Shown in pieces: positions 17,821 to 24,867 of a stretch of 64,000 nt of DNA; positions within the stretch are counted from its first letter, which is position 1, and each line of letters begins with the position of its first letter. The notes beneath the pieces were generated by a model. It did not search any database and had not been told where the DNA came from. It saw nothing but the letters and a program-made list of their open reading frames with translations. Source of the DNA: Rhodospirillaceae bacterium (lineage in GTDB: Bacteria; Pseudomonadota; Alphaproteobacteria; Rhodospirillales; Rhodospirillaceae); NCBI GenBank assembly GCA_002737725.1, contig NSIP01000001.1, forward strand, positions 460,921 to 524,920. Reading direction: 5' to 3'. Position numbers and translations under genes: made by a program.

Positions 17821-18219
17821 ATGACCGACGACATGCGAAAGAAAATTGAAGCCGCAAAGGCCAATGGTTATCGCATTGACCTGACGCCGCACATTGGCTG
17901 GGCGCGTGTCTCCTGGCGGGGGCAAGTGATCGCCGAGTCTGATCAGGCTTTGGTTTTGAACGAAACCCGTCACAATCCCGTGATCTACTTTCCCCGGGCA
18001 GACGCACAGATGTCGCTGATGCAACGTACGGCCCATCGCTCCCATTGTTCGTTCAAGGGCGATGCCAGCTATTTTAGTTTGGTGGCAGGTGAAAGTCGGG
18101 CCGAAAACGCCGTCTGGTCGTACGAAAACCCAATCTCTGAAGTTGCTGGCATCAAAGATCATCTGGCGTTTTATACCAAAGCCATGGGGGCAGACTTTGG
18201 GATCGAGGTCGAGGCCTAG
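17821..18219 (+). CDS. DUF427 domain protein
   Basis: 132-residue protein of the DUF427 family, small single-domain proteins of unknown function. Family hallmarks are present: P-V-I-Y-F-P-R-A-D near residue 52, S-H-C-S-F-K-G-D-A-S-Y-F-S-L near 74-87, and the ending W-S-Y-E-N-P-I-S-E-V-A-G-I-K-D-H-L-A-F-Y. It follows the alpha/beta-hydrolase gene by 18 bp. Its TAG stop (18217-18219) lies in the CTAG end of a dispersed repeat, so the last codons may have been reshaped by the repeat. Confidence 0.8.
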   Translation: MTDDMRKKIEAAKANGYRIDLTPHIGWARVSWRGQVIAESDQALVLNETRHNPVIYFPRADAQMSLMQRTAHRSHCSFKGDASYFSLVAGESRAENAVWSYENPISEVAGIKDHLAFYTKAMGADFGIEVEA

Positions 18220-18240
18220 TGGTCCGATTCTAACATTCGC
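18216..18240. repeat. CTAG-ended palindromic repeat, copy 2 (left half only)
   Basis: CTAG at 18216-18219, then GTGGT and the arm CCGATTCTAACATTCGC (18224-18240), identical to the left end of copy 3 at 48842. No full right arm follows; the next bases CTCCACGAGTG weakly recall its outer end, suggesting internal deletion. The TAG stop of the DUF427 gene is in the CTAG. Confidence 0.65.
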
Positions 18241-18353
18241 TCCACGAGTGTAGTCACACCCCTGTGATTGGCGCTCACCCCCGCAAGGGTGTTTACTCCG
18301 TCTCAACACTGACCGTTTCATAAGACGCCTTGCAAGTGGTGCTATTGGTTCTC

Positions 18354-18689
18354 ATGTCCCCGCCCCCGATCCGCCGCGATGTTGTTGTTCGCTTGGTCCT
18401 TGCCGCTGCCAGCGCAGCGTGCCTGGCGATGACGTCGGCGCATGCGCAGGATCAGTCCAAGGCCGCGAAAGGCAAAGAGAAGTGCTGCGGCGTTGCGAAG
18501 GCTGGTGAAAATGGCTGTCAGTCGTCAAGCGTTGCGCACACGTGTGGTGGATGCTCGTTGGTTGATTACAGTGGCGAGAATTGGAAATGGGTCCCCATGG
18601 GCACCTGCGCGCAAATGGGCGGCCAAATGCAATCCTTCGACGGATTTGGGAAACTCGCGTCCATGACGCCTCAGCCTAAGCAGCGCTAA
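18354..18689 (+). CDS. bufA: Bufferin-type precursor peptide, six-Cys variant (DUF2282)
   Basis: Secreted Cys-rich precursor of the DUF2282/BufA family. ATG 18354 gives 111 residues with an N-terminal signal peptide ([19 protein letters not shown], cleavage near A-H-A/Q). The mature part has six Cys: K-C-C-G-V, N-G-C-Q, H-T-C-G-G-C and G-T-C-A-Q. It shares the order G-K-E-K-C-x-G-V-x-K-A-G-E-N-x-C ... W-K-x-V ... G-x-C-A-x-M-G-G with the next gene, which has four Cys. In bufferins such Cys are modified by an MNIO enzyme to copper-chelating heterocycles, and the peptide is thought to be periplasmic. It is first of the operon bufA-bufA-bufB-bufC. Confidence 0.78.
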   Translation: MSPPPIRRDVVVRLVLAAASAACLAMTSAHAQDQSKAAKGKEKCCGVAKAGENGCQSSSVAHTCGGCSLVDYSGENWKWVPMGTCAQMGGQMQSFDGFGKLASMTPQPKQR

Positions 18690-18852
18690 TCGCGTTACCT
18701 TTCCGTCATCTCTGCTCATCACAAAAGTTTTATTCGAGAAGCGTCCACCATTTCCTGTAACACTGTGTCCGCTGCGTGCTATGATTGTCCTCGACGCAGG
18801 ACAGTGGGAAAACGCTCGCTGTCAACCTTTCGTTCCAACACAGGAGACTTCG

Positions 18853-19164
18853 ATGTCTGAACTCAATTTGAAAGCACTTGCCGCCGCAGTTGCCGGTGCA
18901 GTTGCCGTCGCCTCTTTTGCCGCACCTTCTTTCGCCCAAGGCATGGGTGACAGTAAAGGCAAAGAAAAATGCTATGGTGTATCCAAGGCCGGTGAAAATC
19001 AATGCGCGTCAGCCAACGGCTCGCACAGTTGCCAAGCTCAATCCAAAGTCGACCTCGACGGCAACGAATGGAAGTACGTCGAAGCTGGCTCTTGCGCCAA
19101 GATGGGCGGCAAGATCCAAGCCTTCCAAGGCAAAGGCACGCCAATGAAGAAAAATGGCGGTTGA
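18853..19164 (+). CDS. bufA: Bufferin-type precursor peptide, four-Cys form (DUF2282)
   Basis: Second DUF2282/BufA precursor, 103 residues from ATG 18853 with AGGAG 7 bases before it; an upstream in-frame start is ignored. Signal peptide: [21 protein letters not shown]. The mature part has the canonical four Cys in K-C-Y-G-V, N-Q-C-A-S, H-S-C-Q-A and G-S-C-A-K-M-G-G. It lies 163 bp after the first precursor and 50 bp before the MNIO gene. By homology to Caulobacter bufferins it would be exported after modification and protect against copper; the metal is inferred. Confidence 0.85.
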   Translation: MSELNLKALAAAVAGAVAVASFAAPSFAQGMGDSKGKEKCYGVSKAGENQCASANGSHSCQAQSKVDLDGNEWKYVEAGSCAKMGGKIQAFQGKGTPMKKNGG

Positions 19165-19214
19165 TCCGCGCTTCTTTCTGAATTGATGACCGGCGCTTTC
19201 ACAACATTGATCAC

Positions 19215-20111
19215 ATGAACGCGTCTGCGACGTTCTCTCTGAAGCAAAGCCCGATTCCCGCTGCGGCAGGGATCGGGCTTCGTCTCCAGCACTTAAATGA
19301 AATCGCCTCGCAAGCCGATGACGCGCCGCCTGTCGCTTCGTGGTTGGAAATCCACAGCGAAACTTTCCTCAATGCGGGCGGACCTCGGCTGGTGATGTTG
19401 CAGGAGGTGCGTAAACGCCATCCCATCAGTTGTCATGGCGTCGGTTTGTCGCTGGGCTCTGCCCAAGGCCTCGACCCCGCACACCTGAAACGACTGGCAA
19501 AGTTATTCGACCGCGTCAAACCAGCACTGTTATCCGAACATCTGGCCTGGTCAGTTGTTGATGGTGCCTATCTGAACGATTTGTTGCCGCTGCCTTATAA
19601 CGATGAAATGCTCGCTGTTGTCAGCGCCAATGTTTCGCGCGCACAGGATTTTTTTGGTCAGCAATTGTTGGTCGAGAACCCTTCATCGTATCTCAGCTTT
19701 AATGCATCGACGATGCCCGAATGGGATTTCTTGGCGCGGTTGGTGCAAAACACCGGCTGCGGCCTTTTGCTTGACGTTAACAATGTCTACGTCAGCGCCG
19801 CGAATAATGCATTCAGCGCTGAAGACTATCTGGCGTCCGTCCCTTCGGATGTGGTGGGCGAAATTCATTTGGCGGGCCATAGCATCGAAGTTGAGGGTGA
19901 CGACCGCGTGCTTGTAGATACTCATAGTACGTATGTTTGTGATCCGGTGTGGGGACTTTATCGCGACGTAATCGCGCGCATCGGGGCCCGACCCACACTC
20001 ATCGAGTGGGACATGGACATTCCTGCCTTGTCCGAATTGCAACACGAAGCGACCCGCGCTCAAGCGGTGATGGATGCCCGTCAACCACAGGATCAAGCCT
20101 GTGTGGCTTGA
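19215..20111 (+). CDS. bufB: MNIO-family (DUF692) peptide-modifying oxidase BufB
   Basis: Multinuclear non-heme iron-dependent oxidase (MNIO, formerly DUF692), a TIM-barrel enzyme that oxidises Cys in RiPP precursors. Metal-ligand and core motifs: W-L-E-I-H-S-E near residue 43, H-G-V-G-L-S-L-G-S near 74, S-E-H-L-A-W near 107, L-V-E-N-P-S-S-Y near 153, L-L-D-V-N-N-V-Y near 180, G-E-I-H-L-A-G-H near 215, D-T-H-S near 233 and L-I-E-W-D near 258. The 298-residue length is usual. The two precursor genes lie just upstream, and the downstream bufC start overlaps its end by 38 bases, so translation is probably coupled. Confidence 0.9.
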   Translation: MNASATFSLKQSPIPAAAGIGLRLQHLNEIASQADDAPPVASWLEIHSETFLNAGGPRLVMLQEVRKRHPISCHGVGLSLGSAQGLDPAHLKRLAKLFDRVKPALLSEHLAWSVVDGAYLNDLLPLPYNDEMLAVVSANVSRAQDFFGQQLLVENPSSYLSFNASTMPEWDFLARLVQNTGCGLLLDVNNVYVSAANNAFSAEDYLASVPSDVVGEIHLAGHSIEVEGDDRVLVDTHSTYVCDPVWGLYRDVIARIGARPTLIEWDMDIPALSELQHEATRAQAVMDARQPQDQACVA

Positions 20112-20862
20112 GACGCAACGGGCCTTTCGCGCCACCGTTACTGGCGTTGATGATGCTATCGCGCCCCAGGCGCACAGCGCGCATGGGACGCTTGCACAAC
20201 GTGTTGCGGTTTACCGAAACACAGTTCAGCAAAGCCTGATTGATGTTCTCGCCTCAGCATTCCCCGCTGTTCAGCGAATTGTCGGCGTGCGATTCTTTTC
20301 TGCCTTAGCCCGTGACTTCGTACGGAGCCACTTACCCGATGTTCCGCAGCTATCCGTTTATGGCGTAAAATTTCCCGACTTCATCGCAACGCACAAGCGT
20401 TTATCTGACCTGCAGTATCTCGCTGATGTCGCCCGTTTGGAGTGGGCCCGCGGTGAATCCTACTTTGCAGCGGATGCCGCGCCGCTCGATCTGGCTGGAC
20501 TGGCCGCGATTGCGCCTGAGCGCCTCGCATCGGTCATCTTTACGCTGCATCCGGCGACGCGACTCGTTGTCTCGCCCCATGCCATTCACCGAGTCTGGAT
20601 GGTGAATCAACCCGACGTGGTTGATGTCCCTGCGATTGATATCGGAATTGCAGAGCGTGTGATCCTGACGCGCCCACACTACGCGGTGATGGTCCGTTTG
20701 ATTGCGCCCGCCGATGCCGCATTTGTTGCAGCTTTGAATCGCAAGCTCTCCTTGGGCGCGGCTGCAGGCGAAGCGCTGAGCGTTGATCCTGCATTTAATC
20801 TTCAAGCCGTGCTGCAAGACCACTTTATTCACGGCACCTTCTCGACCGTTCAGACAGAATAA
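20074..20862 (+). CDS. bufC: BufC, DUF2063 partner of the MNIO enzyme
   Basis: 262-residue DUF2063 protein, the usual partner of bufferin MNIO enzymes. The N-terminal half has the DUF2063 hallmark R-V-A-V-Y-R-N-T-V-Q-Q-S-L-I-D-V-L-A-S-A-F-P-A-V near residue 43, F-V-R-S-H-L-P near 82, and Y-L-A-D-V-A-R-L-E-W near 115. The C-terminal half is thought to be an RRE-like, precursor-binding domain. It likely presents the precursor leader to BufB in the cytoplasm. It ends exactly next to the convergent Rieske gene. No DoxX or other common third partner is present here. Confidence 0.85.
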   Translation: MPVNHRIKPVWLETQRAFRATVTGVDDAIAPQAHSAHGTLAQRVAVYRNTVQQSLIDVLASAFPAVQRIVGVRFFSALARDFVRSHLPDVPQLSVYGVKFPDFIATHKRLSDLQYLADVARLEWARGESYFAADAAPLDLAGLAAIAPERLASVIFTLHPATRLVVSPHAIHRVWMVNQPDVVDVPAIDIGIAERVILTRPHYAVMVRLIAPADAAFVAALNRKLSLGAAAGEALSVDPAFNLQAVLQDHFIHGTFSTVQTE

Positions 20863-22005
20863 TTACTCAGCCGCGCGCGATTGTACCACAGCGCGTGGCG
20901 CAATTCGCGGCATTTCTGGGAACACCCACCCTGTTGATATTGTACGCCGCGCAGGCGAGGGGATCATCAGCGGTTTATTATCGCGCGCTAAGTCTTGCGC
21001 GGCCCTGGCATCAATCTGCCAGCCTTTGTCGCGCATCGTGTGCAAAATTGAATGGAACGCGCCGACGAGGTGATCATGCTCGGTCTGTACTTCCCAATTT
21101 CGACCCACCGCCGCTGCTTTTGGATAAATTTCCTCGCAAATTTTACGATCTTCGCGGATCGCCCGTTCATTACGCTTGATATTGGTTTTGTCAAAAAACC
21201 GATGTGTCATAAACCCACGGAAGAACAGCAGCCGGTTGAACACGTGCTCATCATCAATCGGTGTGGCAAAATGATAGAATACGAAATTCATCTTCGAGCC
21301 TTCGCCGCCGATAAACACCTGCACACGACGACAAAATCCTGGCAGTTTGAAGTTGAGATACGAGGGCACGCCTTTGCCTTTCTTGCGTAACAACCGCCAT
21401 AAGCCGCGATTGGGCTGTGGCTTTGCGATCAGGTGGCTACCAAAGCCATGCTCGGAATAGTTTTCCACCACATGGTCTAACGGGCGGGCGCGGTGTTCTT
21501 CACCAAAGGCTCCATGCACGAAATGAGAGTGGACGTAATCAAGGTCGATCTCCACCGCACGTTCAAAGCTGCAATTCCAAGTCTCATTAAAATCGATCTG
21601 GCGATAGCGCGTGTCACCCACCTCGGGAATTTCGAAGGGCGGCGAGGCCAGCTCAGGCTCATCGCCCAAGAACACCCAAATCAATCCGTTTTGTTCCAGC
21701 ACGGGGTAGGCATCGACCTTGGCAGGCTCCGCGATGTCGTGTGGTTCCATCTGCGCAGGAATACGCACGCATGTACCTGAGCGGTCAAATCGCCAGCCGT
21801 GATAGGGGCAGGCCACAGTGCCGTCGTCGCGGCACTTTCCGCCCGCCAGATTCGCTCCACGATGCGGGCACACGTTGCTCAAGCAAGCGGCTTTGCCGTT
21901 CTTGTCGCGAAACAGCACGAAGTCGCACCCCAACATGCGCACTTTGATGGGATCGGCGCCCAGGTTTACACTGCGCTCGGCGACGTACCACACATTGGTG
22001 AACAT
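20863..22005 (-). CDS. Rieske [2Fe-2S] aromatic ring-hydroxylating oxygenase, alpha subunit type
   Basis: 380-residue Rieske non-heme iron oxygenase. The Rieske cluster motif is C-P-H-R-G-A-N-L ... C-P-Y-H-G-W (about 46-73). The mononuclear iron site is probably in E-I-D-L-D-Y-V-H-S-H-F-V-H (near 150), giving the D/E-x-x-H-x-x-x-H set. The form resembles single-component-oxygenase terminal enzymes acting on aromatic ethers, sterols or chlorophyll catabolites; the substrate is unknown. GGGAGGG lies 7 bases before the ATG. No reductase or ferredoxin gene is adjacent. Downstream genes on the other strand are unrelated (bufC). Confidence 0.85.
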   Translation of the reverse strand: MFTNVWYVAERSVNLGADPIKVRMLGCDFVLFRDKNGKAACLSNVCPHRGANLAGGKCRDDGTVACPYHGWRFDRSGTCVRIPAQMEPHDIAEPAKVDAYPVLEQNGLIWVFLGDEPELASPPFEIPEVGDTRYRQIDFNETWNCSFERAVEIDLDYVHSHFVHGAFGEEHRARPLDHVVENYSEHGFGSHLIAKPQPNRGLWRLLRKKGKGVPSYLNFKLPGFCRRVQVFIGGEGSKMNFVFYHFATPIDDEHVFNRLLFFRGFMTHRFFDKTNIKRNERAIREDRKICEEIYPKAAAVGRNWEVQTEHDHLVGAFHSILHTMRDKGWQIDARAAQDLARDNKPLMIPSPARRTISTGWVFPEMPRIAPRAVVQSRAAE

Positions 22006-22041
22006 GGTTAACCCTCCCGTTTCCTCTGAACTCTCGTTTTC

Positions 22042-22317
22042 CTAGGTATCGCTTTTGACAGGGAATGCCCAGGCTTTGCTGATCTTGCCGTCTTTGAATT
22101 CATAGACGCCCAGTGTGATCTGGGTCTTGCGACCTTGCGGTGTGTCGAAGCTATCCTTTTCCTCAGCGACAATGTAGTTGCCAACCACCATTGTCCGGCC
22201 TTCGCCCTTCTCGACCTTTTTCATCTGTTTAAAGACTTCGCTCTCGCGGTGATTGTCGTTACCGAAGACCAACTCTTTGATGATCCGCACGCCTTCGGTG
22301 GTCTTTTGGGTCAACAA
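22042..22317 (-). CDS. SnoaL/NTF2-like small protein, probably N-terminally truncated
   Basis: 91 residues from a TTG start; the order E-V-F-K-Q-M-K-K-V-E-K-G ... V-G-N-Y-I-V-A-E-E ... L-G-V-Y-E-F-K-D-G-K-I-S-K-A-W-A-F resembles the C-terminal half of SnoaL-like (NTF2-fold) proteins. The same frame continues upstream (A-R-R-K-A-D-E) to a TAG eleven codons before the start, with family-like sequence only weakly visible beyond it, so the gene may be decayed. It lies just upstream of the Rieske gene on the same strand and could have shared its transcript. Function unknown. Confidence 0.45.
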   Translation of the reverse strand: MLTQKTTEGVRIIKELVFGNDNHRESEVFKQMKKVEKGEGRTMVVGNYIVAEEKDSFDTPQGRKTQITLGVYEFKDGKISKAWAFPVKSDT

Positions 22318-22526
22318 TTCATCGGCTTTGCGGCGGGCAGAATCCTAATTCTGCAGCAGTTCACTGATGTGTCACTTGTTGGCCCTAAAGACCTGAACTT
22401 CAAAATTTGCTCGACCGGTATTCATGCCCGCCCGGTACCCCATTCCCCGTGATGAAGCGGACTGTCGTAGAAAATTGTTAAAGATCGGCAAAGAAAACAA
22501 CGGCCCGGAATCAATTTAAAAATAGG

Positions 22527-24188
22527 CTATTTTCCAGCGATCACATCCTTGAATTGTTCGCGCAGCTTGGTCTTTTGGATTTTCCCCGTAGGCCCCAGCG
22601 GAATAGCATCGACAAAGGCGATGCCATCAGGCAGCCACCACTTTGGCACTTTGGTCTCTAAGTAGGCATTAACCTCTTGAAGACTAGGCTTTTGTGCGCC
22701 CCGCGCCACGCAAATCAGATATGGGCGTTCCAGCCATTTGGGGTGGCGAATACCAATCACAGCCGCATGGGCGATCTGGGGATGGTCCAAAGCGGCGTTT
22801 TCCAAATCGACGGAGCTGATCCACTCACCCCCGGATTTAATTACGTCTTTGGCGCGGTCGGTGATGTGCATGTAGCCATCGGCGTCAATCGTAGCGATAT
22901 CGCCCGTGTCGAACCAGCCATCGGTGGTCAGGGCCGCCGAGTCGGACTTGAAGTAGGATTTCGCAATCCACGGCCCGCGCACTTGCAAATGCCCGGGTGT
23001 GCGACCGTCGTGGGCGAGAATTGTACCCTCGATATCAACAATGCGCATGTCCACGCCATAGACCACGCGGCCTTGTTTCAGTTTCTGCGGCATTTGCTCG
23101 GCACGCGTTTTTTTCAAAAACTTAGGCTTTAGGTTGTTGACCACACCCAAAGGCGACATCTCGGTCATGCCCCAGGCATGGTTTACTTGAATGCCGAACT
23201 CGGCCTCGTAAGCCTCGATCAACATTTCAGAAGCCGCCGCCCCGCCAATCAAAATGCGTTTCAATGCCTTTGGTTTTCGGCCCTTCTCGCGCATGGTGGC
23301 CAGCAGACTCATCCACACGGTCGGCACGCCCTGGGAACAGGTGACGAACTCGCTGTCCATCAACTCGAACAGACTGGGCCCATCAAGTCCGCGCCCAGGC
23401 ATAATCAAGGTGGCACCGCTCATCGGGCACGAATAGGGCAATCCCCACGCATTGACGTGAAACATGGGAACGATTGGCAGCACGCGATCATCCACATTCA
23501 AGCTCATGGTCGCGGCCATGCAGCAGGCGAAAGAATGCAACACCAACGAGCGGTGACTATACAGAACGCCCTTGGGGTTGCCGGTGGTGCCCGACGTGTA
23601 ACACAGCGAGGCGGCGGTATTTTCGTCGAACTCGGGCCACGCGTAGTCTTCATCGTGGGCCGCGATCAACTCTTCGTAGGTCAGCACGTCAGAAAGTTCG
23701 GCGCGCGCCGGGCGATGGGCCGCATCGCTCAACACCACACGGGCCAGAAGGCTTTTTCTGCCCTTGCAGGTATCCGCAACAGCGTCGGCAAAAGTCAGAT
23801 CGAAGAACAGCAGCCGGTCTTCGGCGTGGTCGATGATGTAGCGCATCTGTTCGTTCGACAAACGCGGGTTGATGGTGTGGCAAATGGCCCCAATGCCAGA
23901 TACTGCGAAATACAGCTCCATATGCCGCCAAGTATTCCACGCGAGCGTTGCCACGCGGTCGCCCGGTTTCACACCCAAAGCAATTAGGGCGTGGGCGAGG
24001 CGTTGTGTGCGACGCGACATCTCGGCGTAGGTGGTGCGATGGATTGGTCCCTCGACACTGCGCGTAATGATCTCGGTGTCGGAATGAAACTGCGCGGCAT
24101 AGGTCAGCAGCGGGGCCACCAATAATGGCCGGTCCATCATCAGCCCTGGCAGTGCGCCGGGCATTGCGTTCATGTCCGCCTGCGACAT
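22527..24188 (-). CDS. AMP-forming fatty-acid-CoA ligase
   Basis: Acyl-CoA synthetase of 553 residues from ATG 24188, preceded by AAGGG; a TTG five codons upstream is less likely. Adenylation-family motifs: [15 protein letters not shown] near residue 185, [10 protein letters not shown] near 340, W-F-D-T-G-D-I-A-T near 425 and the C-terminal [12 protein letters not shown]. The sequence resembles medium/long-chain acyl-CoA ligases (FadD/AlkK-like). It ends with K-stop just left of an unannotated gap. Adjacent genes give no specific pathway; an Lrp regulator lies upstream on the same strand. Confidence 0.88.
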   Translation of the reverse strand: MSQADMNAMPGALPGLMMDRPLLVAPLLTYAAQFHSDTEIITRSVEGPIHRTTYAEMSRRTQRLAHALIALGVKPGDRVATLAWNTWRHMELYFAVSGIGAICHTINPRLSNEQMRYIIDHAEDRLLFFDLTFADAVADTCKGRKSLLARVVLSDAAHRPARAELSDVLTYEELIAAHDEDYAWPEFDENTAASLCYTSGTTGNPKGVLYSHRSLVLHSFACCMAATMSLNVDDRVLPIVPMFHVNAWGLPYSCPMSGATLIMPGRGLDGPSLFELMDSEFVTCSQGVPTVWMSLLATMREKGRKPKALKRILIGGAAASEMLIEAYEAEFGIQVNHAWGMTEMSPLGVVNNLKPKFLKKTRAEQMPQKLKQGRVVYGVDMRIVDIEGTILAHDGRTPGHLQVRGPWIAKSYFKSDSAALTTDGWFDTGDIATIDADGYMHITDRAKDVIKSGGEWISSVDLENAALDHPQIAHAAVIGIRHPKWLERPYLICVARGAQKPSLQEVNAYLETKVPKWWLPDGIAFVDAIPLGPTGKIQKTKLREQFKDVIAGK

Positions 24189-24233
24189 CTCACCCTTCCC
24201 CAAAACAATGCTAACGACAGTGTGTCGGTGCCT

Positions 24234-24737
24234 CTAGTGGTTCTCGGATTCTATATGGGCTTGGCCAAGGGGCAAAGGAAGGGCGGTGCGGAAACTCACC
24301 TGCTTCAAGGCAAAGCTCGACTGAATGCTGGCAATGGCCGGAATGCGGGTCAGGTGTTCTTTCAAGAACCGCTCGTAGGCGGCTAGGTCTGCCGTCACAA
24401 CGCGCAATAAGTAATCTGCCGTGCCGGTCATGAGGTAGCATTCCATCACTTCCGGCAATGCGCGAATGCGGCCCTCGAATTCATCCAAGGCGCGTTCCGA
24501 TTGCTCTTTTAACGTCACGGAAATGAACACGCTGACTGGCAAGCCGATCACGTTTTGATCGATCAGCGTCATGTAGCCTTTGATAACGCCGCTGTCTTCC
24601 AACTGGCGCATGCGCCGCAAGCACGGCGAGGCCGACAAACCCACACGCTCGGCCAACTCGACGTTACTCAGCCGCGCGTTTTCCTGAAGGATGCGAAGTA
24701 GGCGGATATCGGTGTCATCTAGCGTTATTTTAGGCAT
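24234..24737 (-). CDS. Lrp/AsnC family transcriptional regulator
   Basis: 167-residue Lrp/AsnC regulator. N-terminal HTH: D-D-T-D-I-R-L-L-R-I-L-Q-E-N-A-R-L-S-N-V-E-L-A-E-R-V-G (7-33), then the L-S-A-S-P-C-L-R-R-M-R-Q-L-E recognition part. The C-terminal RAM (ligand) domain runs from about 70 to 150, with V-M-E-C-Y-L-M-T-G-T-A-D-Y-L-L as the typical effector-binding stretch. It is divergent from the large E1-type dehydrogenase, with 130 bp of AT-rich DNA between, so it probably controls that gene in response to an amino acid. In Pseudomonas the similar pair mdeR-mdeB responds to methionine catabolism. Confidence 0.92.
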   Translation of the reverse strand: MPKITLDDTDIRLLRILQENARLSNVELAERVGLSASPCLRRMRQLEDSGVIKGYMTLIDQNVIGLPVSVFISVTLKEQSERALDEFEGRIRALPEVMECYLMTGTADYLLRVVTADLAAYERFLKEHLTRIPAIASIQSSFALKQVSFRTALPLPLGQAHIESENH

Positions 24738-24867
24738 AAATCACCATTTTATAACCATATTATAAATGTTTATTGCTAAAATAGTATTATACTAGCAATG
24801 AATAGCAAGGACCTGCCCTTTAGTCCAACGCTACCATAGCCACGCACATGATCAGAGGGGGCGGTCG
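24738..24867. promoter_or_regulatory. AT-rich divergent promoter region between Lrp and E1 genes
   Basis: Markedly AT-rich gap with repeated TTTATAA and TATTATA-type stretches, unlike the rest of the window. It separates two divergent genes, one of them an Lrp-type regulator, so it very likely carries both promoters and Lrp-type binding sites. No single operator could be defined by eye. Confidence 0.5.
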
